Of a DNA stretch of 11,266 bases, positions 6,223 through 11,266 are shown in pieces. Position 1 is the stretch's first letter, and every line of letters begins with the position of its first letter. This DNA comes from Planctomycetota bacterium (GTDB lineage Bacteria > Planctomycetota > Phycisphaerae > WQYP01 > JAJZKY01). The position numbers and the translations under genes were made by a program. Below the pieces are notes generated by a model. The model ran no database searches, was not told the DNA's origin, and saw only the letters and a list, made by a program, of their open reading frames with translations. Location: NCBI GenBank assembly GCA_021803885.1, contig JAJZKY010000081.1, positions 1-11,266 of the forward strand, read 5' to 3'.

Positions 6223-6657
6223 ATGAAACACCCGTTATTCAAAGCCCTCATCATCGGTATCGTTGCAGTCGGCGCCAGTGCTCCCATGTATGCCCAAACC
6301 TACAGCCCGTGGCTCGAACAATGGTACCGCGCGAAGTTCGGCCGGCCATTACCGGCAGAGACCGCGCAGCTTAATTCGGCGCGGCGCGCCGAGTCGGTTG
6401 CCTTGGCCGCAACTACAGGCACTGCATCGGCGCCGGCCAACACATTGTTTGAGAATTGGTATCGCGACAAATTTGGACGGCCCTCACCACTTGCAGAAAC
6501 AAGCGCACAGACGTCGTGGAAATCCGCCAGCCGCTTCGCTGCCAGCAAGGAGAAGAGACAGAGTCCGGTCAATACCTGGTTCGAGCAGTGGTACCGGGAC
6601 AAGTTTGGACGACCGTCTCCGCAGGAGGAGAGCCGCCTGAATCCCCTCGGTCACTGA
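6223..6657 (+). CDS. Small secreted protein with three W-Y-R-x-K-F-G-R-P repeats, unknown function
   Basis: This is a 144-aa protein with no family I can name. ATG 6223 follows GGAG with a 7-base spacer. Residues 1-25 are a signal peptide (hydrophobic 8-20, cleavage after MYAQ). The mature chain is built from three copies of a roughly 20-residue unit of the form [WL]-[LF]-E-[QN]-W-Y-R-[AD]-K-F-G-R-P-[LS]-P, at about 28-46, 73-92 and 117-136. The central Trp residues are W34, W79 and W123, so the units recur every 44-45 residues, joined by Ala/Ser/Thr-rich linkers. Each unit is amphipathic, with aromatics and a net positive charge. There is no Cys, and Met is confined to the signal peptide, so it is not an obvious copper sponge. 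It might bind a polymer, membrane or protein partner in the envelope; this is speculation. It is first in a plus-strand set behind a predicted sigma-54 promoter. Confidence 0.85.
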   Translation: MKHPLFKALIIGIVAVGASAPMYAQTYSPWLEQWYRAKFGRPLPAETAQLNSARRAESVALAATTGTASAPANTLFENWYRDKFGRPSPLAETSAQTSWKSASRFAASKEKRQSPVNTWFEQWYRDKFGRPSPQEESRLNPLGH

Positions 6658-6682
6658 CATTTCTGGAAACGGAAGGGTAACC

Positions 6683-6733
6683 ATGCAACTGCTGCGGCTA
6701 CGAGCCCGGCTGGAGACGGAGATAACATCATGA
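6683..6733 (+). CDS. Possible 16-aa coupling ORF ahead of the helical secreted protein
   Basis: This short frame (MQLLRLRARLETEITS) has GGAAGGG five bases before its ATG, and its TGA overlaps the ATG of the next gene as ATGA. That arrangement would let ribosomes finishing here restart on the gene at 6730. It could equally be chance in a 72-base gap, and the downstream gene has its own GGAG. No function is claimed for the peptide. Confidence 0.25.
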   Translation: MQLLRLRARLETEITS

Positions 6734-7317
6734 AAATCCCAGTAAAAGCGCTCTGGGCTCTTGTGCTGTCTTGTGCGCCAGCGCTCGCGTTCGCGCAGAA
6801 TGGAGCAGGGTGGGAGCACACCATCGGACGCCACCTGCCAGGCAACCGTTCGCGCCATGCGCACTTAATCCAGGTCACGAAGGAGCAGCGCATCGATCTT
6901 GCTAATTGTATGACGGCGACGAAACAGGTTGAACAGATCGTAGATCAGATGGCCCGGATGGGCAGTCAGTGGGGGCGGGGTCGCGTGAGTTACAGCCGCC
7001 ACGACCTCACGGTCTTTTCGCACCGTGAACAGGCGCTGGATGCGGCACTCATCGCACTGACGACAGCCCACGAGGAACTTCGCAAGAATCTCGACGAGTT
7101 GCATGATCGCGCGCTCGATAAGCGCCTTCAAAAGCTGGACCGGTTGCGGGCGAAGCTCGATTCCGGAAGCTCGGAAATCGGCCGCGACTTGGCGACCGCT
7201 CGGCCGGAGCCGTGGTCCATAGAGCTTTCCTGGGATGTCTACGCAGTGAGGAAAGCCGCCAACAAATGGCACGCCGAACACGAACAGATTGCTCGAGAAC
7301 TGGATCTCGCCATGTAA
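6730..7317 (+). CDS. Secreted coiled-coil/helical protein of unknown function
   Basis: This is a 195-aa protein that I do not recognise. ATG 6730 follows GGAG with an 8-base spacer. The signal peptide covers residues 1-22 (hydrophobic 7-20, cleavage after AFA). The start of the mature part is rich in His and Arg (H30, H35, H43, H45). Then comes a helix with a lone C60 and a VEQIVDQMARM segment (67-77), and a short loop with WGRGRVSYSRHD (81-92). A long charged helix follows (98-157) with coiled-coil character: repeated Leu, Glu, Lys and Arg in HEELRKNLDELHDRALDKRL (114-133). A C-terminal helix carries aromatic residues (W162, W168, W180). It is second in the plus-strand set, 72 bases after the W-Y-R repeat gene and 46 bases before the DUF302 gene, so the three are probably co-transcribed. 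A periplasmic structural or binding role is possible; nothing in the sequence specifies it. Confidence 0.8.
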   Translation: MKIPVKALWALVLSCAPALAFAQNGAGWEHTIGRHLPGNRSRHAHLIQVTKEQRIDLANCMTATKQVEQIVDQMARMGSQWGRGRVSYSRHDLTVFSHREQALDAALIALTTAHEELRKNLDELHDRALDKRLQKLDRLRAKLDSGSSEIGRDLATARPEPWSIELSWDVYAVRKAANKWHAEHEQIARELDLAM

Positions 7318-7363
7318 AGCGAACAGACTCCGCTTTTGGCAAGCAACTCTGCACGGAGACATT

Positions 7364-7795
7364 ATGACCGCTGTCACACAGACGCAATCACTCTCCGCTG
7401 TCATACATCGCACGTTCGACGAAGCGTTGTTTAGTCTGCGATCCGCGCTCCAAGCAGAGAATATTGAAGTCGTCCCGGAGGTGCCATTCCACCTCTCGTT
7501 TCGGAAGAGCATGGGAGTGAGTTGCAGAAAATACACCGTCCTTGTCGTCTGGAGTCAGTTTGAAGCGTGGCGCGCTGTATTGACCGAGGATAACGCTGGC
7601 CTCCTGATGCCCTTCAATATCGTAGTGAGAGAAAATGGCGGCTCCACCGTGATCGCCATCGACAACTGGACCGGCAGACGCGCCGCGCACGAAACGATCG
7701 GGATCTCGATGATACTGCATGATACCGAAACAAGAATTCGGCGAGCTCTTGAGCATTGCGTTCGTGACTCCAGATCTGCGTGGATAGAGACTTGA
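7364..7795 (+). CDS. DUF302-family cytoplasmic protein
   Basis: This is a 143-aa protein without a signal peptide or membrane segment. ATG 7364 is chosen over an upstream in-frame ATG at 7289 because GGAG lies 5 bases before it and the earlier start would overlap the preceding gene. Residues 16-103 fit the DUF302 pattern: TFDEALFSLRSALQAENIEV (17-36), an F-x-x-S-x-G turn (46-51), the YTVLVVW strand (57-63), a helix (65-73), then GLLMPFNIVVRE (79-90) and TVIAIDNWTG (95-104). DUF302 proteins are small alpha-beta proteins of unsettled function. The family typically has a Cys-Asn-Pro in the strand after the Y-x-[IV]-L motif and a Pro-Cys-Asn in the [LM]-P-x-N turn. Here these read VWSQ and MPFN, so both usual Cys are absent, suggesting a divergent member. 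It closes the plus-strand set. Confidence 0.75.
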   Translation: MTAVTQTQSLSAVIHRTFDEALFSLRSALQAENIEVVPEVPFHLSFRKSMGVSCRKYTVLVVWSQFEAWRAVLTEDNAGLLMPFNIVVRENGGSTVIAIDNWTGRRAAHETIGISMILHDTETRIRRALEHCVRDSRSAWIET

Positions 7796-7967
7796 CGATT
7801 TTCGGCCACTGGTCCGATATCATGCAAAGCTGTGTCTTTCACCCCTGATCCTGCTCACATCGGCGGACAGGTCTGGCCTCGGCAGCCACCCGGTCGTCGA
7901 CCCAAGAGGCGAACAGTCGCAGAACTTACTTATGAAGATCAGGCAGCGATTCAAGCGAGATCTGGAC

Positions 7968-7997
7968 CGCAAATTTCGTTGCGCCCAGTTTTTCTTT
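7968..7997 (+). terminator. Possible weak intrinsic terminator after the DUF302 gene
   Basis: A stem CGCAA/TTGCG (7968-7972 with 7979-7983, 6-base loop) is followed after five bases by TTTTTCTTT (7989-7997). It lies between the convergent genes ending at 7795 and 8021. The stem is short, so the call is tentative. The rest of 7796-8020 shows only a short GGTCG-T-CGACC palindrome (7892-7902) and no credible gene. Confidence 0.3.
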
Positions 7998-8020
7998 CTC
8001 TGCCCACCTCGTCGGCATAG

Positions 8021-8557
8021 CTACTTGTCAGGCGTTGCTGTCCCGCCGGCACTGGCCACCGTTCGCCACTGTACAAGGACTTGCGGCGGTAGCTTGTTCA
8101 TCTGACTCAGGAATGTCGTGACCTGCCAGATCTGCTGGTCGTTAAGGACTTGCTTCCACGCCGGCATCCCGCTGAGACGCACGCCATGCTCGATGATATA
8201 GAAGTTCTGGTTTTCAGGCATATCGGGAGCGTCCTGCACGAACAGCGGCGCGCGAGGATAAAGCGCTTCAGCGAACATGCCCCTCGGCCGCTGAATATCT
8301 CCGTGGCAACTGGCGCAGTTCGTCTGATAGATATTCATTCCCGCAACCAGAGTCGCATCGGTTGGTTGAAGTGGATTCCTGGTCTCCGGCGCCCGCCGGT
8401 CCAGGGCGGCGTCCAGAGACGGCATCGCGAGGTGTTTCTCAAGGATGCTCTCAGGAATGTCGGCTCGGGGATTGACGAGACCGAGGCGGATCCAGAGAAA
8501 TCCGCCCAGGAGAATAGCAAGAGATCCGGCAAAGAAGCCGAAAAGGAATTTACCCAT
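8021..8557 (-). CDS. Membrane-anchored mono-haem c-type cytochrome
   Basis: This is a 178-aa class I cytochrome c. ATG 8557-8555 follows GAGG with a 6-base spacer. One N-terminal hydrophobic segment (about 5-24, FGFFAGSLAILLGGFLWIRL) lacks a clear cleavage site and is probably a membrane anchor, leaving the haem domain in the periplasm. The haem site is CASCH (C81, C84, H85), preceded by GMNIYQTN. The distal axial ligand is most likely M131 in LSGMPAWK. The C-terminal helix (QQIWQVTTFLSQM, 141-153) is typical of the fold. It lies on the same strand as copA and copB, 162 bases after copB, so it may share their transcript. A reasonable inference is that it takes electrons in the periplasm, perhaps from copper oxidation or from the respiratory chain under metal stress. 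It could also belong to an unrelated oxidase or dehydrogenase. Confidence 0.9.
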   Translation of the reverse strand: MGKFLFGFFAGSLAILLGGFLWIRLGLVNPRADIPESILEKHLAMPSLDAALDRRAPETRNPLQPTDATLVAGMNIYQTNCASCHGDIQRPRGMFAEALYPRAPLFVQDAPDMPENQNFYIIEHGVRLSGMPAWKQVLNDQQIWQVTTFLSQMNKLPPQVLVQWRTVASAGGTATPDK

Positions 8558-8719
8558 GGGAAGCCTCGATTCTCAATTGACTTTCAAACCAGCCGATTCA
8601 GTCTGCCCAAAAGCGCGCTGACCGGCGGCATTCGCCCCCTCTGTACGGTGCGCGCACATCCGAATGCTCCGTGAAAGCGCCGAAGATCGTGACCATCTTT
8701 GGAATGGAATCATCTCTCC

Positions 8720-9517
8720 TCAATACCAAACGCGAAGGCCAAAGACGAAGCGTGAATCGTGCGCAGTCTCTCCCGACTGCCGGGCATAATCCGCCGCGCT
8801 GCCGACTTGACCGTTGTAGGCGTAACCGATGTATGGTGCGAATTTTCTGCTGAACTCATATCGCAGGCGGAGACCGGTATCGATCTCCGACAGTCCGGAG
8901 CCAATGCCTCGCTTGCGATCATCTTTGTTGTAGAAATTCATCTCGACCTGAGGCTGAGCGATGAGGCGCTGTGTGATCAGCAGGTCGTACGACCCATTGA
9001 TGCGGCCTGCGATGTTCCCTCCACCGCGAAAGTAAAATGTCGGCTCAAACTCGAAGAAGTAGGGCGCCAACCCTTCAATCCCAACCGCTCCCCAGGTTCG
9101 CCGCGGCCCGGAATCGAGGTCTTCTCTTACGCCCGCCTGCACGTCGAAATACCTCATGCGGGGGATCGGACGGTCGTAAAGCGCCTCCTGGATTCCATCG
9201 CGAACGGCGCCGTTTTCTGCGAACCCCTCCGATTTCAGCCAGAGGCGATTCATATCCGTTCCAACCCAGCCTTCTCCATCCCAGCGAAATTCATTGTCAG
9301 GTCCATTTGTGCGGCCCTCCATCTGATCGAAAAGAACGTGCGCAAAAACGCCGTTGTCCATCACCGGTAGCCCGAGGCCGATCGCAGGAACCCGCTTTCC
9401 GGAACTGTCATGCGTCGTCTGCGCATTTGCAGGGAATTGCATGAGCCATGAAAGGAGTGCAATGACGAGCGGCATCCCAACTCCGCGGCGGGCGAAACGA
9501 TTCGGTTTCGGGGTCAT
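8720..9517 (-). CDS. copB: Copper resistance protein B (CopB), outer-membrane protein
   Basis: CopB proteins are outer-membrane beta-barrel proteins that act with CopA in periplasmic copper resistance. This 265-aa copy starts at ATG 9517-9515, overlapping the copA stop as ATGA; the frame is open far upstream, but only as an antisense-like shadow within copA. The signal peptide spans about residues 1-32 (Arg-rich start, hydrophobic 14-29, cleavage near ANA). The barrel then begins: AHVLFDQMEGR (59-69), EFRWDGEGWVGTDMNRLWLK (76-95), followed by alternating strands such as RYFDVQAGVRED (122-133), YFFEFEPTFYFRG (153-165), LRLRYEFSRKFAPYIGYAY (216-234), and a final strand ending in the C-terminal aromatic Y265, the usual outer-membrane assembly signal. 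The Met/His-rich N-terminal stretch seen in Pseudomonas CopB is missing, so copper binding here may rest more on CopA. Confidence 0.94.
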   Translation of the reverse strand: MTPKPNRFARRGVGMPLVIALLSWLMQFPANAQTTHDSSGKRVPAIGLGLPVMDNGVFAHVLFDQMEGRTNGPDNEFRWDGEGWVGTDMNRLWLKSEGFAENGAVRDGIQEALYDRPIPRMRYFDVQAGVREDLDSGPRRTWGAVGIEGLAPYFFEFEPTFYFRGGGNIAGRINGSYDLLITQRLIAQPQVEMNFYNKDDRKRGIGSGLSEIDTGLRLRYEFSRKFAPYIGYAYNGQVGSAADYARQSGETAHDSRFVFGLRVWY

Positions 9518-11266
9518 GACACCACCACCGTTCGGAACATGCCGGCTTCCATGTGATAGAGCAAATGGCAGTGGTAGGCCCAGCGTCCCGGCGTGTCTGC
9601 GCTGACCAGGTAACTGACCCTCTCGGATGGCTTGACGATCACCGTGTGCTTGTAAGGGTTGAACTCTCCATGCCCGTTCTCCAGTTCGCTCCACAAGCCA
9701 TGCAGATGGATGGGATGCTCCATCATGGTGTCGTTGATCAGCACGAAGCGGACTCGGTCCCCCAGCTTCAGCTCGATCGGATTCGCGTCCGAGAATTTCT
9801 CGCCGTTGAACCCCCAAATGAAACGCTCCATGTTGCCGGTCAGGTGCAGTTCGATTTCCTTCACCGGCGGGCGGCCGTCTACACCTCGGTAGCGCGCGCG
9901 AAGATCGGCGTACGTCAGCACGCGCCGTCCGTTGCCCGTCAATCCATCGCCCGGTTCGTTGAGCCGCTCTGTCACATGCATGGAGACCATGTCCACCTGC
10001 GGCCCAGGATGGAGATGCACAGGGTTGGACGGCACCAGTTCCTGTGGCTTGCGAGCGCCCGGCGGCGGCATCGCTCGTCCCGTGTGTGTCCAGGGTTGCG
10101 GAAATGGAGTGGTGCCTGGACTCTCCGTCATCTTCATGCCGGACATCTCGGCCATGGCGACACTCTTTGCAGGTTCTGGCGACTTCGGGGGCGGGGCGTT
10201 ATAGCTCGCATGCCCCATATTCATACCCGCCATATCTTGTTGAGTCATTCCATCGATCCCGGCCATATTCATTCCAGCCATACCTGCCATGCCTCCCATG
10301 CCCATGTCGGTCATTGTGCGCATGGGGCGGGGATCCATCGGCGGTATCGCGCCCGCCATGCCCGCCTTCGTAGCGAGGGTGCCTCGGGCAAAGCCCGTCC
10401 GATCTTCCGACTGCGCAAAGATCGTGTACGCAGTGTCTTCCCGAGGCTGCACGATCACGTCGTAAACCTCGGCAACGCCCATGCGGAATTCGTCAACAGT
10501 CACCGGTTCGACTTCGTTGCCGTCTGCGGCAACGACCGTCATCGGCAAGCCAGGAATACGGACGTCGAAGAAGGTGTCGGAAGCCCCGTTGATGAAGCGC
10601 AGCCGAACCCGCTCTCCGGGCTGAAACAGCCCGGTCCAGTTCGCCGCTGGCGGGTTTCCGTTGAGAAGAAAGGTATAGCCCGATACGTCAGAGATGTCCG
10701 TCGGGGACATGTTCATTCTTCCCCACATCAGGCGGTCGGAGACGGTTGCTCGAAGCCCTTTCCTTCGAATGTCGGAAAACAGTGTGCCGGCCGTCCTGCG
10801 ATGGAAGTTGTAATACTCGCTGTTCTCTTTTAGGTTGCTGAAGATGATCTCTGGATTCGTATCCGTCCAATCGGTAAGCAGAACGACGTATTCCCGATCG
10901 AACTGGATCGGATCTTTGCTGCGTGGATCGATGATGAGCGCCCCCAGCAGACCCGTCTGTTCCTGGAACCGAGTATGGCTGTGATACCAGTAGGTTCCGT
11001 TCTGCAGAACCGGGAAGCGATAGACGAACGTCTCGCCGGGCCCGATACCCGCGTAACTCAAACCGGGAACGCCGTCCATGTCCGCCGGTAAGCGAAGAGC
11101 GTGCCAGTGAATCGAGGTGGATACCTTCATCCGGTTGGTCACGCGAATTGTGACCGTGTCGCCTTCGCGCCAGCGCAGGGTCGGCCCTGGCACGGAGCCG
11201 TTGACAGCCGTCGCAATGGCCCGATGCCCCGTAAAGTTGACTGGCAACGTATCGATGGTGAGATCG
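9514..11266 (-). CDS. copA: Multicopper oxidase CopA, copper resistance (5' end beyond the window)
   Basis: CopA is a periplasmic multicopper oxidase that oxidises Cu(I) to less toxic Cu(II) and binds extra copper. The frame is open through 11266, so the N-terminus with its expected Tat signal lies outside the window; visible residues begin DLTIDTLPVNFTG. Counting the TTG codon at 11247 as residue 1 (not the true start), the type 2/3 copper ligands appear in HWH (47-49) and HSH (89-91), and later in HPIHLHG (511-517) and HCHLLYHMEAGM (559-570), the latter with type 1 ligands C560, H565 and M570. All copper sites are thus present. A Met-rich insert with repeated M-x-G-M and M-N-M units (309-346, bases 10323-10210) plus AMAEMSGMKM (364-373) marks the CopA/PcoA type rather than a laccase. 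copB follows with an ATGA overlap, and a cytochrome c gene follows that. Confidence 0.97.
   Translation of the reverse strand, partial: DLTIDTLPVNFTGHRAIATAVNGSVPGPTLRWREGDTVTIRVTNRMKVSTSIHWHALRLPADMDGVPGLSYAGIGPGETFVYRFPVLQNGTYWYHSHTRFQEQTGLLGALIIDPRSKDPIQFDREYVVLLTDWTDTNPEIIFSNLKENSEYYNFHRRTAGTLFSDIRRKGLRATVSDRLMWGRMNMSPTDISDVSGYTFLLNGNPPAANWTGLFQPGERVRLRFINGASDTFFDVRIPGLPMTVVAADGNEVEPVTVDEFRMGVAEVYDVIVQPREDTAYTIFAQSEDRTGFARGTLATKAGMAGAIPPMDPRPMRTMTDMGMGGMAGMAGMNMAGIDGMTQQDMAGMNMGHASYNAPPPKSPEPAKSVAMAEMSGMKMTESPGTTPFPQPWTHTGRAMPPPGARKPQELVPSNPVHLHPGPQVDMVSMHVTERLNEPGDGLTGNGRRVLTYADLRARYRGVDGRPPVKEIELHLTGNMERFIWGFNGEKFSDANPIELKLGDRVRFVLINDTMMEHPIHLHGLWSELENGHGEFNPYKHTVIVKPSERVSYLVSADTPGRWAYHCHLLYHMEAGMFRTVVVS
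10210..10323 (-). repeat. Met/Gly-rich repeat segment inside copA
   Basis: This in-frame stretch encodes a run of short M-x-G-M, G-M-A-G and M-N-M units between the second and third cupredoxin domains, ending in a His. Such inserts bind Cu(I) in CopA/PcoA/CueO-type oxidases. Repeated ATG/GGC-like codons make it prone to length change between strains. Confidence 0.8.

Noticed and set aside
7336..7353. TTGGC and TGCA upstream of the DUF302 gene resembling a sigma-54 promoter
   Set aside because: The GG-to-GC spacing is one base too long, which RpoN does not tolerate well, and the start would fall at the gene's own ATG.
7832..8020. 62-codon frame between the convergent genes
   Set aside because: No ribosome binding site, low-complexity Pro/Arg composition, and it runs through the T-rich possible terminator.
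8558..8719. Search for a sigma-54 promoter in front of the cytochrome c gene
   Set aside because: No GG/GC pair with correct spacing and flanks was found; the cytochrome may be read from the copAB transcript or from a promoter I cannot recognise.
9553..10833. 426-codon open frame on the plus strand opposite copA
   Set aside because: It is antisense to an unambiguous copA with intact copper motifs; its His/Arg-rich composition is what the complement of Met/His-rich, GC-rich coding sequence gives.
11245..11247. TTG as the start codon of copA
   Set aside because: The frame remains open and CopA-like upstream to 11266 (DLTIDT precedes it), so the true start with the Tat signal lies beyond the window.

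Overview
The window looks like part of a copper (or copper/silver) resistance and homeostasis island from a GC-rich Gram-negative bacterium. Outer-membrane proteins (a TolC-family efflux channel and CopB), many signal peptides and a sigma-54 system show an envelope with a periplasm. The mix of a CopA/CopB pair, an NtrB/NtrC-type two-component system and several small secreted orphan proteins resembles clusters I associate with Acidobacteriota, but no marker gene in the window fixes the taxon.

Layout. The left block (1-2948, minus strand) reads, in transcription order, a 134-aa secreted helical protein, a 129-aa secreted Cys/Met-rich protein, a 267-aa secreted protein with two related domains, and a TolC/CusC-like outer-membrane channel that runs off the left edge. 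The centre (3413-5910, plus strand) is a membrane histidine kinase and a sigma-54-dependent response regulator that overlap by ATGA. Next (6223-7795, plus strand) come a 144-aa secreted protein with three copies of a W-Y-R-x-K-F-G-R-P repeat, a 195-aa secreted helical protein, and a cytoplasmic DUF302 protein. The right block (11266-8021, minus strand) is copA (multicopper oxidase, 5' end outside the window), copB (overlapping copA by ATGA) and a membrane-anchored c-type cytochrome.

How it may work together. Well-spaced sigma-54 (-24/-12) promoter matches sit upstream of the first gene of the left block (minus strand, about 3094-3078) and upstream of the W-Y-R repeat gene (plus strand, 6166-6182), so they flank the kinase/regulator pair. 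The simplest model is that the regulator, with RpoN, switches on both flanking operons. One builds an efflux channel and periplasmic accessory proteins; the other makes three small proteins of unknown function. CopA, CopB and the cytochrome would handle periplasmic Cu(I) oxidation and sequestration. The metal is inferred from copA/copB, and the kinase has no large periplasmic sensor domain.

The most novel material is the set of small secreted proteins without a family I recognise: the triple W-Y-R repeat protein, the duplicated-domain protein, the Cys-rich protein and the two helical proteins. The inferred RpoN control that ties them to this cluster is also notable.
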